This document shows, piece by piece, positions 16,945-25,451 of a DNA stretch of 64,000 nucleotides. The translations under genes and the position numbers were made by a program. The notes beneath the pieces were generated by a model. That model saw only the letters and a list, made by a program, of their open reading frames with translations, was not told where the DNA came from and did no database searches. The stretch covers positions 1-64,000 of the forward strand of contig CAWHYZ010000021.1 in assembly GCA_963833605.1 (NCBI GenBank), given 5' to 3'. Every line of letters starts with the position of its first letter. The stretch's first letter is position 1. The stretch is from JAFAXD01 sp963833605 (GTDB taxonomy: Bacteria > Pseudomonadota > Alphaproteobacteria > Rhizobiales > Xanthobacteraceae).

Positions 16945-18348
16945 TCACTTGCCGGATTTGCTCCCGCGCATGGTGTGGCCGGCCTTGCGCAGGCGCGTGA
17001 GATCCTCGGGCGACTGGTCCGCACCACATCCCCAGCTCAGCGGCTCGTCCTGGGTATATCGCTTGCCGAGCCGGTACGCGATTTCGGCCTTCATCAGTTC
17101 GGCGCCGAGATAGAACGCGTGCGGTGCGTCTGCCTCCAGCGCAAGCTTGGGGAACAGAGAAAGAGCGTCCTGTGCCACGTGGTGGCCGGCGCGATTGTAG
17201 ATGTGGATCCCATCCTCGGCGGTCTCGATGCGAAAGTTGGCGTCTTTGACCTGGGCGGCGACATCGGCAATGTCCTTCGTCGAATTCGGGAATGGCGAAC
17301 GCTCGTGCAGCTGCAACAAAGCTGCGCTGTAGTCCTTCGGCAGGCTCGCGTCGGCGCGCGCCGCAAACATCATGCGGCGGGCTGCATCGTGTTCCGCAAT
17401 GGTACGCCGGGTGTGCGGACTGACCTGCACGACCAGCACATTGCGGATCGCAAGCTCCGAACAGATGCCCAACAGGACGGCGGTGACGCCGCCCGAGTCG
17501 GCGTCGGTCAGTTCGGTCAGATTGCCGGTGCCCATAAGCATCTCGGCCGCGGGCAAGGTGTTGCGAAGCTCGGCGTAACGCACGAGCGACGCCATGAAAT
17601 CGAAATGGATCGGATCGAGGATCGGATCGAGCAGCGCCGCCACGCCGCGCTTGTCGGCCGCCTCCGCGGCGCGCAGAAGCGAGCGCAGATCACCGTGGGT
17701 CACCGGAACCAGCACCGGCGTCGCGCCGGTTTCGACCGCAAGGTCGAGCGAGTTCTCGGTCAGGCTCAAAAGAAACGTCGCACCGGCCTGCGCGCCGCGC
17801 CGCAGTTCGCCGGTATCCGCGGAATCGACGCTGACCACGAACCCCGCCCCGACCAGCCCGCGTACGGCGTCCTCGAGATGCGGGAACGGCGTGTCAGGCA
17901 GACAGCCGAGATCGATCACGTCGGCGCCCCCTGCCCGCATCGTCGCAGCGCGCTTGAGAATCGCGTCGACGGTGAGCGCCGAAGCATCGACGATCTCGGC
18001 GAAGATCCGCATGTCGTGGCGCGAAAGGTCGACCGCGCGCCTGCCTTTGCCGAAATACGCGGGCAGGTCGTTGAGCTCCTCGGGTCCGCGCTCGAACGGC
18101 ACGCCGAACTCCCCGGCGAGGCGATCAAGATCGGCTCGGCAACGGCCGGGCACCAGAACGCGATTTGCAGTGAGCGGGCGCGGCAAGCGCCGCGAGATGA
18201 TGTTCTCCGTCATCAGCGCGGCGACTTGTACGCCGATATCGAGGATCGAAGGCTCAAACGATCCTTGATCCAGCCCGGCAATGAGCTTTTCCAGGCGCGG
18301 ATACGCAAGGTGGCCGGTCAGAAAAAGAATGCGCTCCGGCTCAGCCAT
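16945..18348 (-). CDS. Dihydropteroate synthase-like protein (DUF6513), H4MPT cluster
   Basis: This 467-residue protein has a pterin-binding TIM-barrel core like dihydropteroate synthase (GADVIDLGCLPDTPFPHLED, AGFVVSVDSADTGELRRG, PVLVPVTHGDLRSLLRAAE). It has an extra N-terminal domain opening MAEPERILFLTGHLAYPRLE. Such proteins are conserved in H4MPT-dependent methylotrophs and methanogens and were proposed to couple the pterin to the aryl-ribose unit during H4MPT synthesis. That role is family-level inference. The start at ATG 18348 overlaps the flavoprotein gene by 8 bases. A separate, classical DHPS is present at 36442-37281. Confidence 0.8.
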   Translation of the reverse strand: MAEPERILFLTGHLAYPRLEKLIAGLDQGSFEPSILDIGVQVAALMTENIISRRLPRPLTANRVLVPGRCRADLDRLAGEFGVPFERGPEELNDLPAYFGKGRRAVDLSRHDMRIFAEIVDASALTVDAILKRAATMRAGGADVIDLGCLPDTPFPHLEDAVRGLVGAGFVVSVDSADTGELRRGAQAGATFLLSLTENSLDLAVETGATPVLVPVTHGDLRSLLRAAEAADKRGVAALLDPILDPIHFDFMASLVRYAELRNTLPAAEMLMGTGNLTELTDADSGGVTAVLLGICSELAIRNVLVVQVSPHTRRTIAEHDAARRMMFAARADASLPKDYSAALLQLHERSPFPNSTKDIADVAAQVKDANFRIETAEDGIHIYNRAGHHVAQDALSLFPKLALEADAPHAFYLGAELMKAEIAYRLGKRYTQDEPLSWGCGADQSPEDLTRLRKAGHTMRGSKSGK

Positions 18349-18892
18349 CGCGTTCGAGCTCGCGCTTGCGCTGCGCCAGGGCGTGCTCGAGTTCGGCGAG
18401 CGTGTCGACAACGCGCGTTCCCTCGAACGACCGCAGCCGCTCGGTATTCTCGAGATCGATGCGACGTGGAAAAACCTTGACCATGCCTTTCGGCGCCTCG
18501 GTCTCCAGTTCCGGCGCCGTATCGCATGCGAACACGATCGATAGAACGCGGCATTTGCCGGCTTGCGCAAAGACATTGGTCGCCAGGTTGTCAGAAATTC
18601 CATAGACGCATTTGGCAACCGTATTCGACGTCGCCGGCGCGACCACCAGCGTGTGATAGATGCCGTAATAGAAGTTGCCGACCGGCGGTGCGCTCGCCGC
18701 CGTGTCGCGAAAGATGCGCGCCGATTTTGGCAGGATCAGATCCTGCTTGTACATCCGCACGACCTCGGCCGCGGCCTTGGTGACGAACAGGTCCACCTCG
18801 TCGAGCCCGTGGATCAGCGCGAGGCATTCCTTGAAGAAATGCCCCGAGCCGGTCAGCGCCCAACCCCAGCGCGGCGTTTTGACTTTGGCCAT
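18341..18892 (-). CDS. AfpA/DmrX-like flavoprotein (possible dihydromethanopterin reductase)
   Basis: This 183-residue Rossmann-like flavoprotein opens KTPRWGWALTGSGHFFKECL and has the FMN-binding block YYGIYHTLVVAPATSNTVAK and the motif KCVYGISDNLATN. It matches the archaeal flavoprotein AfpA family, of which the Methanosarcina member DmrX reduces dihydromethanopterin to H4MPT. In methylotroph clusters the afpA homologue is conserved with H4MPT genes. It lies between the MfnE-like and DHPS-like genes in one operon. A reductase role is likely but not proven. Confidence 0.75.
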   Translation of the reverse strand: MAKVKTPRWGWALTGSGHFFKECLALIHGLDEVDLFVTKAAAEVVRMYKQDLILPKSARIFRDTAASAPPVGNFYYGIYHTLVVAPATSNTVAKCVYGISDNLATNVFAQAGKCRVLSIVFACDTAPELETEAPKGMVKVFPRRIDLENTERLRSFEGTRVVDTLAELEHALAQRKRELERDG

Positions 18893-18902
18893 GAGGGAAT
18901 CT

Positions 18903-19511
18903 CTAGCGCAAGTCGATCCGGGTGCCGACCACGCTTCCGCGGCTTAGAGCAACGGCGGCGCCTGGGAGCCGGGTCGGTCCGGCAATCGATGCCTCGAGCC
19001 GGCTCGCGCCGAGGAAATCGACGAACGAGCGGTCGACGATGCCGCGCGCCACCAAGTCAGCGACCGTCACCGGATCCGATGGCGGCTCGACCTGCTTCAG
19101 CAGCAGCAGGCGCTGTGCCCCAATTCGAGCCGCGAGCCAAGCCGCCAGGCTATCCCCCGTGATCTCCCAGGAGGAAGGAATATCCTTTCTGGCGAGCACC
19201 ATTTTGGTCGGCGACCAAACCGGAACCTTACCGGCGCCGAGCGCGCGACGGATTGCGGTCACCGAGGCGGCAAGCACAAGGTTCGTATTGAGGCTGACAA
19301 GCGCACGGCCGTACTGGTCCATCGCCAGCAGCGCCATGTGGTGGGCCGCGGCGTCGTCAAACCCCAGCTTCGGTTGCGCGGATCGAACCGCATCGGCGAA
19401 CGGGCCGCCTCCCGGGACGAGCACGATATGGCCGGCCGCGTGCGTGATCGCATCGAGCCAACCCGACAACGCGCCCGAGCGCGCATAGCTTCCTCCGAGT
19501 TTGACCACCAT
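18903..19511 (-). CDS. Amino acid kinase family protein, MfnE-like
   Basis: The protein is about 202 residues from the ATG at 19511; a longer start at 19574 is possible. The opening MVVKLGGSYARSG is the phosphate-binding lysine and glycine loop of the amino acid kinase fold. HIVLVPGGGPFADAVR, an ITGDSLAAWLAARIGAQRLL nucleotide block and LLKQVEP follow. In methanogens MfnE of this fold phosphorylates (5-aminomethyl-furan-3-yl)methyl phosphate in methanofuran synthesis. Its position directly after the MfnB-containing fusion gene makes the same step likely here. Confidence 0.7.
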   Translation of the reverse strand: MVVKLGGSYARSGALSGWLDAITHAAGHIVLVPGGGPFADAVRSAQPKLGFDDAAAHHMALLAMDQYGRALVSLNTNLVLAASVTAIRRALGAGKVPVWSPTKMVLARKDIPSSWEITGDSLAAWLAARIGAQRLLLLKQVEPPSDPVTVADLVARGIVDRSFVDFLGASRLEASIAGPTRLPGAAVALSRGSVVGTRIDLR

Positions 19512-19593
19512 CAGCGCAGCTTTTGGAAGACGGGACACGGGTGTTTCGTCAAACCATGGCGACCAAAATACCATCGAGCGCCGGTCGCCGGTT

Positions 19594-20778
19594 TCACTCG
19601 GACATGGTCGAGCGCGAATTGCCGGCGGCGGCGGGATAGAGCTGATACACCTTGGCAACGTCCCGCTGCCGCTCCCGCATGATCTCGACGCCGACGCCGC
19701 CCGGCCCAACGTCGAGCTTCTCGACCCGCACCTTCACGCGCGCCACACGCGGATACGCCAGCAGGAACGCCGCAATTCGCTCCGCCAACGTTTCGACCAG
19801 GGGAACGTGCTCTTGCGCGACGATGATCCGTATGGCGTCCATGATCACGTCGTAGGAAAAAACGTCGCGCATGTCCACGGCGGCGCGGCCGATGCGCATC
19901 GCCGTCACATCGACATCGAAGCGAACGTTCTGCGGCTTTTCCCGTTCGTGCGCGTAGGCGCCGACGCGGACCGGTACCACAAAATCATGGACAAAGATCT
20001 GGTCAGTCGCCGCATCGCGCTCAGGCCCATCGAAATATTCGCGGGCCGCCAAAACCCGCTCGTCAGCGCGTTGCAGGTTGGTTGCACCAACTCGGCTTCG
20101 ATCATCGAGCGGGATGAGCGCACGAAGGAGGTGCATAGAATTGGGATCAATCCGCGCCGAGCGATCGTGGCCCGCCGACAGCGCCCTGCGAAAACCAAGA
20201 AAATCCGGGCTGAGCAGCAACAGCCGCGGGATGTCGGGCGCCTCCAGCGAGCCCGCGAGGCCGGTCAACAAGCCGTGCCCGCGACATCGTCCGATGAAAT
20301 CCTGCAGGACGGGTACGTCCGCATGATTAAACAAGCGACCGGCGCCCTTGCCCGCCGTGTCGAGCATGGCACCGACAAACCCGCACTCGGCGATGAGCGA
20401 CAGGAGATCAGTGTCCGGTTCCTGGTCGGCGAACATGACTGCCACGATGTTGGTCGTGCGTGTCAAAGCGGACAGGGCGCGCACACACTCCTTGCGGCGC
20501 AGACCCGGAAACAGGCCAACTTTGACATAGTCGACACCGGTCCGGCTCATAGCCTGGACCGCCGCGACGACAACATCAGGCTCCATCGGAAGGTCGCCCG
20601 CGACCGCGCTCACCGGCCGCCGTCCCGCGACCGCGGTCACTGCGGCGCGCACGGTGTCTTCGGATAATGCGCTCAGCGCGCCCTTGGACGGATCCTTCAA
20701 ATCGATGATGTCGGCGCCAAGCTGCAGCGCGATCTCAGCCTCTTCGGTTCCGGTCACGCTCGCAAGCAACAGGGTCAT
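19594..20778 (-). CDS. MfnB-dihydroneopterin aldolase fusion
   Basis: This is a two-domain protein of 394 residues. Residues 1 to about 235 are the (5-formylfuran-3-yl)methyl phosphate synthase MfnB (DUF556), first enzyme of the furan ring of methanofuran: MTLLLASVTGTEEAEIALQ, GADIIDLKDPSKGALSAL with the Schiff-base region lysines, DYVKVGLFPG and FVGAMLDTAGKG. Residues about 265-390 are a FolB-like dihydroneopterin aldolase: QIFVHDFVVPVRVGAYAHE, FSYDVIMDAIRIIV and the catalytic-site block VETLAERIAAFLL. The fusion couples an early methanofuran step and a pterin step in one polypeptide. It is the first gene of a minus-strand operon with the MfnE-like, AfpA, DHPS-like and DUF447 genes. Confidence 0.85.
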   Translation of the reverse strand: MTLLLASVTGTEEAEIALQLGADIIDLKDPSKGALSALSEDTVRAAVTAVAGRRPVSAVAGDLPMEPDVVVAAVQAMSRTGVDYVKVGLFPGLRRKECVRALSALTRTTNIVAVMFADQEPDTDLLSLIAECGFVGAMLDTAGKGAGRLFNHADVPVLQDFIGRCRGHGLLTGLAGSLEAPDIPRLLLLSPDFLGFRRALSAGHDRSARIDPNSMHLLRALIPLDDRSRVGATNLQRADERVLAAREYFDGPERDAATDQIFVHDFVVPVRVGAYAHEREKPQNVRFDVDVTAMRIGRAAVDMRDVFSYDVIMDAIRIIVAQEHVPLVETLAERIAAFLLAYPRVARVKVRVEKLDVGPGGVGVEIMRERQRDVAKVYQLYPAAAGNSRSTMSE

Positions 20779-21040
20779 GGGCGTTCACCGTGGAAGAGGA
20801 TCGCGGCACGGGTTACGCGACCGTGCCGTTGTTATTCATTCTCGCTCCGTATACCGCGATCTTCAACACCGGCGCCGTACGCGCAGCACTTTGTTTGTCC
20901 CAACGTCCGCTTCCGCTCGCTCGCGGCTATGCTGCATCGCAATACAATTTCCTGCCGCTTGCTTGCGGCAAACGGGCATTATCTGAGCAAGGAACGGCGG
21001 CCCGATCGGCCGCGGAGGCCCCTCTGGTCGGAGCTTTTCA

Positions 21041-22225
21041 TTGATCCGGATACCGTTGGCCGCAACCCTTCTCTGCGCCTGGATAACGGCCGCACCGGCG
21101 GCCGATCCGGCTGAATTCAAGATCGGCTATTTGCGCGTGCCAAAGCCACGCACGGCGATTTCGTTGATCGACGTGCCGCCGGCCGACATCGGGTTGGCGG
21201 GGGCGCTGGCAGCGGTCAACGACAACAACACGACCGGCAAGTTCTTGAACCAGCATTTCTCGCTCGAGGACGTGAAACTCAAGCCAACCGACGATCCCGC
21301 CGCCGCCGTGAGCGCCATGGCGGACCGTGGCATTTCGCTTGTCCTCGCCGATCTCCCGGCCGATGCCCTGCTCGCGGCTGCCGACGCCGGCAGGTCGCGC
21401 GGCCTGCTGCTGTTCAACGTCGGGGCGGCCGACGAGCGGCTGCGCGAGGATGACTGCCGTGCCAATGTGATCCATACCGCGCCGTCGCGCGCGATGCTGG
21501 CGGACGCGCTGGCGCAATACCTCGTTTGGAAGCAGTGGCGGCGGTGGCTGCTGGTCGTCGGCTCCCATGAGCCCGACAAGCTCTTCGCCGAAGCGCTGCG
21601 TCGCGCCGCCCGCCGGTTTGGTGCCAAGATCGTCGAAGAACGGGTGTTCGAGGATACCGGCGGCTCGCGGCGGTCGGACACCGGCGTCGTGCAGGTGCAG
21701 CGCCAAATTCCGGTATTCACCCAGCAGGCGCCCGCCTACGACGTACTGGTTGTGGCCGACGAGAGCGAAGTCTTTGCCGGATACTTGCCGTACCGGACCT
21801 GGGATCCGAGGCCCGTCGCGGGCTCCGCTGGCCTCATCCCCACGAGCTGGGATGCGTCCAACGATCAGTGGGGCGCCACGCAGATGCAGGATCGTTTCAT
21901 GAAGCAATTCGGGCGGCGCATGACGGCGCTCGACATGCAGGCCTGGATGGCCATGCGCATGATCGGCGAGAGCGCGGCGCACGCGCGGACCGACGATGCG
22001 AAGGCGGCGCTCGGCTTCTTCAAAGGTCCGGATTTCGCTTTGGCCGCATTCAAGGGTCAGAAACTGACGTTGCGGGACTGGAACCTGCAGCTTCGGCAAC
22101 CGATCTTGCTGACCGACGGAAAGACCATCGTGTCAGTCTCACCGCAGGAAGGTTTCTTGCATCAGTTCTCAGAACTCGACACCCTGGGTTTCGATCGCAG
22201 CGAAAGCAAGTGCAAACTGAAATGA
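21041..22225 (+). CDS. Periplasmic ABC substrate-binding protein, PQQ-alcohol-dehydrogenase-associated (lutA-like)
   Basis: This 394-residue exported protein begins at a TTG with a signal peptide (IRIPLAATLLCAWITAAPAA). Its type I periplasmic-binding fold looks like leucine/branched-chain binding proteins, but it belongs to the family found beside PQQ-dependent alcohol dehydrogenases (TIGR03863 type). Recognisable parts are FKIGYLRVPKPRTAISL, a WRRWLLVVGSHEPDK block and SWDASNDQWGATQMQDRFM near the C-terminus. In Methylorubrum extorquens the corresponding lut genes serve lanthanide transport. That transfer of function is my inference. Its stop overlaps the next start (ATGA). Confidence 0.75.
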   Translation: MIRIPLAATLLCAWITAAPAADPAEFKIGYLRVPKPRTAISLIDVPPADIGLAGALAAVNDNNTTGKFLNQHFSLEDVKLKPTDDPAAAVSAMADRGISLVLADLPADALLAAADAGRSRGLLLFNVGAADERLREDDCRANVIHTAPSRAMLADALAQYLVWKQWRRWLLVVGSHEPDKLFAEALRRAARRFGAKIVEERVFEDTGGSRRSDTGVVQVQRQIPVFTQQAPAYDVLVVADESEVFAGYLPYRTWDPRPVAGSAGLIPTSWDASNDQWGATQMQDRFMKQFGRRMTALDMQAWMAMRMIGESAAHARTDDAKAALGFFKGPDFALAAFKGQKLTLRDWNLQLRQPILLTDGKTIVSVSPQEGFLHQFSELDTLGFDRSESKCKLK

Positions 22226-23187
22226 ATGTCCTCATCCTCGCCACGGCACTGATGGTCGCGCTTGCGGGCCCGGCCAGCGCTTTCACGGCTTATGTGTCGA
22301 ACGAGAAGGGAAATACGATCTCGGTCATCGATACGGAAAAACTGCAGGTCGTAAAGACCATCAAGGTCGGTCAACGGCCGCGCGGCATCGAATTGACCAA
22401 AGACGGCAATTTCGTCCTCGTAGCGGTCGGCGACGACGACACCATCCAGGTGATTGACGTGAAGTCAGGAGAGATTGTCGCAACGTTGCCGTCGGGGGCC
22501 GATCCCGAGCTGTTCACCCAGGATCCGGCCGGCAAGATCCTCTACGTGGCGAACGAGAACAACAACACGGTGACGATCATCGACATGCAAAAACGCGTTC
22601 CGGTCGGCGAGGTGCAGGTCGGGGTCGAGCCCGAAGGCATGGGATTGAGCCCCGACGGCAAGACCCTGGTCGCCACGTCGGAGACGACCAACATGGCGCA
22701 TTTCATCGATACCGACACCCACCAGATCATCGCCAACGTTCTGGTCGATGCACGCCCTCGTTTCGCGGAGTTCAAGCGCGACGGTTCCGAGCTTTGGGTC
22801 TCCTCAGAGGTCGGCGGCACGGTCAGCGTCATCGACCCGCGCAAGCACGAAATCACCAAGAAGATCACATTCGCCATTCCGGGATTGCGGAGTGAAGCGA
22901 TCCAACCGGTCGGGATCAACATCACGAACGACGGCAAGACCGGCTTCATCGCGCTCGGGCCCGCCAATCGGATCGCGGTCGTCGATGCAACAACCCACGA
23001 GGTCAAGAAATACCTGCTGGTGGGCCAACGCGTCTGGCACATGGCGTTTACGCCGGACGAGCGCTATCTGCTGACGACCAATGGCGTCTCCAATGACGTT
23101 TCGGTTATTGATGTCGCCAACCTGAAGGTGATCAAATCGATCCAAGTCGGCGAGCTGCCGTGGGGTGTGACCATTTCGCGGCACTAA
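22222..23187 (+). CDS. YVTN beta-propeller protein, PQQ-dehydrogenase-associated
   Basis: This 321-residue exported protein has a signal peptide (MNVLILATALMVALAGPASA) and repeated YVTN-type blades. Repeats open with units such as TAYVSNEKGNTISVIDTEKL, LYVANENNNTVTIIDM, LWVSSEVGGTVSVIDPR and LLTTNGVSNDVSVIDV, giving about seven blades. It fits the family of beta-propellers linked to PQQ-dependent catabolism (TIGR03866 type). It is coupled to the binding-protein gene upstream by ATGA and is followed by the ABC ATPase. It is probably a periplasmic scaffold or ligand binder; the ligand is unknown. Confidence 0.8.
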   Translation: MNVLILATALMVALAGPASAFTAYVSNEKGNTISVIDTEKLQVVKTIKVGQRPRGIELTKDGNFVLVAVGDDDTIQVIDVKSGEIVATLPSGADPELFTQDPAGKILYVANENNNTVTIIDMQKRVPVGEVQVGVEPEGMGLSPDGKTLVATSETTNMAHFIDTDTHQIIANVLVDARPRFAEFKRDGSELWVSSEVGGTVSVIDPRKHEITKKITFAIPGLRSEAIQPVGINITNDGKTGFIALGPANRIAVVDATTHEVKKYLLVGQRVWHMAFTPDERYLLTTNGVSNDVSVIDVANLKVIKSIQVGELPWGVTISRH

Positions 23188-23203
23188 CGAGTTCCAGCAC
23201 GAC

Positions 23204-23989
23204 GTGAACATGATGCACGGTCCTGCGCTTACACCGCCAGCTGCGCTCTCGGTCGAGGGCGTGGGCTATTCGTACGGAGCCCGCCAGGCGCTTGCAGCTG
23301 TGACGTTTGCGATCGCGCCGGCCACATTTGCAGTCCTGCTCGGCCTCAACGGTGCCGGCAAGAGCACGCTGTTCTCCCTGATCACGCGCCTCTACGCCAC
23401 AAGGCACGGCCGCATCCGGATCTTCGGCCACGATGTCGCGCGCACGCCGGGCGAGGCGCTGCGCCTGGTCGGCGTCGTGTTCCAATCCCGCACGCTCGAT
23501 CTCGACTTGTCGGTGATGCAAAACCTCGTTTACCACGCGGCGCTGCATGGCATCGGGAGCCGCCAGGCGCGCCGGCGGGCGGGCGAGGTGCTGGAGCAGA
23601 CCGCTCTTGCCGATCGCGCCGCCGACAAGGTCCGCAATCTCTCGGGTGGGCAGATGCGCCGTGTCGAGATTGCGCGCGCGCTGCTGCACCGCCCTCGCCT
23701 GCTCGTGCTCGACGAGCCGACCGTCGGTCTCAACGTCCAATCGCGCGCCGATATCCTTGACCACGTTCGCGGGCTGGTATCCCGCGAAAACGTATCCGTG
23801 CTGTGGGCGACGCACCTGATCGATGAGGTGTCCGCCAGCGACGATGTCATCGTGCTGCATCGCGGACACGTGCTCGCGCACGGCCCGGTGGCACAAGTCG
23901 TGGCGGAGGCTGGCACGCCGGATATCCGCAGCGCCTTCGCCCGCCTGACCAATATCACTCTCTCTGAAGCGCCCGACGAGGCCGCATGA
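23204..23989 (+). CDS. ABC transporter ATP-binding protein, PQQ-dehydrogenase-associated (lutE-like)
   Basis: This 261-residue ATPase has Walker A GLNGAGKSTLFSLITRLYA, signature NLSGGQMRRVEIARALLH, Walker B LLVLDEPTVGLN and switch histidine VLWATHLIDEV. It belongs to the ABC-2 type exporter/importer ATPases found in PQQ alcohol dehydrogenase clusters (TIGR03864 type). A GTG at 23204 or an ATG at 23210 can start it. It pairs with the membrane protein that follows (ATGA overlap). Confidence 0.85.
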   Translation: MNMMHGPALTPPAALSVEGVGYSYGARQALAAVTFAIAPATFAVLLGLNGAGKSTLFSLITRLYATRHGRIRIFGHDVARTPGEALRLVGVVFQSRTLDLDLSVMQNLVYHAALHGIGSRQARRRAGEVLEQTALADRAADKVRNLSGGQMRRVEIARALLHRPRLLVLDEPTVGLNVQSRADILDHVRGLVSRENVSVLWATHLIDEVSASDDVIVLHRGHVLAHGPVAQVVAEAGTPDIRSAFARLTNITLSEAPDEAA

Positions 23990-24837
23990 CGACGGATATT
24001 GCGAGCCGTACCGATCGAGGCTTTTCGTCGTTGCAATACGCGATCTGCCTCAACGGCATCGTCTGGCGCGAGGGGCTGCGCTTCTTGCATCAGCGTGAGC
24101 GCTTCGTCTCCGCGCTGGTGCGCCCGCTGGTATGGCTGTTCATTTTCGCCGCCGGCTTTCGCCAGGTTCTCGGCGTCTCGATCATTCCGCCGTATGACAC
24201 CTATGTGCTCTATGAGGTCTATATCACGCCGGGCCTGATCGCGATGATCCAACTCTTCAACGGCATGCAATCTTCGCTGTCCATGGTTTACGACCGCGAG
24301 ATGGGAAACATGCGCACGCTGCTGGTGAGTCCGTTGCCGCGCTGGTTTCTCCTGTCCTCAAAACTCGTCGCCGGCACGGCGGTGTCGCTGCTGCAAGTCT
24401 ATGCGTTCCTGTTGATCGCCTGGTTCTGGGACATCGAGCCGCCGCCGATCGGCTATCTGACGGTGCTGCCGGCGCTGGTCCTCACCGGCCTGATGCTGGG
24501 CGCGCTCGGCATGCTGATCTCGTCCGTCGTCAAGCAGCTCGAGAATTTCGCCGGGGTGATGAACTTTGTCATTTTCCCGATGTTTTTTGCGTCGTCCGCT
24601 CTCTACCCATTGTGGCGCGTGCGGGAAGGAAGCGTCGCGCTCTACTACGTCTGTCAGTTCAACCCGTTCACTCACGCGACCGAGCTCGTTCGCTTTGCCC
24701 TCTATGGCGAAATCAACTGGGTATCGCTGGCGGTCGTGTGCGGCTGCACCGCGCTGTTCATGGTGGGCGCCATCCTGGCCTATGATCCCTCGCGGGGCCT
24801 GTTGGCGCGGCGCGGCGACCGCGGAGGTCCGCAATGA
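23986..24837 (+). CDS. ABC-2 type permease (lutF-like)
   Basis: This 283-residue inner-membrane protein has six predicted helices, including LVRPLVWLFIFAAGF, the GLIAMIQLFNGMQSSLSMVY ABC-2 signature region with the following YDREMGNMRTLLVSPLPRW, and FVIFPMFFASSALYPLW. The architecture is the ABC2_membrane family. It completes a transporter with the ATPase upstream. In the lut-type operons of methylotrophs the same pair is linked to lanthanide handling. Confidence 0.82.
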   Translation: MTTDIASRTDRGFSSLQYAICLNGIVWREGLRFLHQRERFVSALVRPLVWLFIFAAGFRQVLGVSIIPPYDTYVLYEVYITPGLIAMIQLFNGMQSSLSMVYDREMGNMRTLLVSPLPRWFLLSSKLVAGTAVSLLQVYAFLLIAWFWDIEPPPIGYLTVLPALVLTGLMLGALGMLISSVVKQLENFAGVMNFVIFPMFFASSALYPLWRVREGSVALYYVCQFNPFTHATELVRFALYGEINWVSLAVVCGCTALFMVGAILAYDPSRGLLARRGDRGGPQ

Positions 24838-25448
24838 GGCCCGCGGCAGCACTCGCGTTGCTCCTGTGGATGATCGTTCCGGGCGCCACGGCGTTGGCGG
24901 CCGATCCGCGCTACCCGGACTGGCCCTGCAATCAGATCAAGGTGCCGGAGCTGTCCGCGGCGGCGGTCTGGACCGGCCCATCGATCGATGACGTTGGCGA
25001 TGCCTGGGAGCAAGATCCCCAAATCAAGGATCTGGTTGCCCGCATCGCCGCGCGCCGCACGCCGATCGAGGAGGCCGAGAAGGCGGTCGCGAGCTTCCTC
25101 GCGGCTGATGGCGGGGACAAGCAGACCAAGGCCAAGCTGTTGTTTGCCGGGGTGTTCACCGCCCTCAACCGCGAACGCAGCGTGGTGATGAGCGGCATTG
25201 AACGCTTTTCCCACCGGCAGCAGCAGATGGCTGAACGGATCCGCGCAGAGGCAGGCCAGATGCGGGAGCTGCAGGACACCCCCGGGCGCGACGAAGCGAA
25301 AGTCGATGCATTGACCAATGCCATCAACTGGGACACCCGAGTCTTCGAGGACCAGCGGCGAGCCATCGGCTACGTGTGCGAGGTTCCAACCGTCATCGAG
25401 CAGCGACTGGGAGCGCTCGCCCGAGCGATCCAACAATCGATCGAATGA
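24834..25448 (+). CDS. Exported hypothetical protein of the lut-like operon
   Basis: This 204-residue protein has a signal peptide (MRPAAALALLLWMIVPGATA, then LAADPRYPDWPCNQIKVPEL) and a helical, coiled-coil-prone body (RIAARRTPIEEAEKAVASFL, HRQQQMAERIRAEAGQMREL). Two cysteines flank the body and could form a disulfide. It is the last gene of the five-gene ATGA-coupled operon, a position matched by an exported protein in methylotroph lut operons. I do not know its function; a periplasmic adaptor for the ABC system is plausible. Confidence 0.7.
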   Translation: MRPAAALALLLWMIVPGATALAADPRYPDWPCNQIKVPELSAAAVWTGPSIDDVGDAWEQDPQIKDLVARIAARRTPIEEAEKAVASFLAADGGDKQTKAKLLFAGVFTALNRERSVVMSGIERFSHRQQQMAERIRAEAGQMRELQDTPGRDEAKVDALTNAINWDTRVFEDQRRAIGYVCEVPTVIEQRLGALARAIQQSIE

Positions 25449-25451
25449 GGT

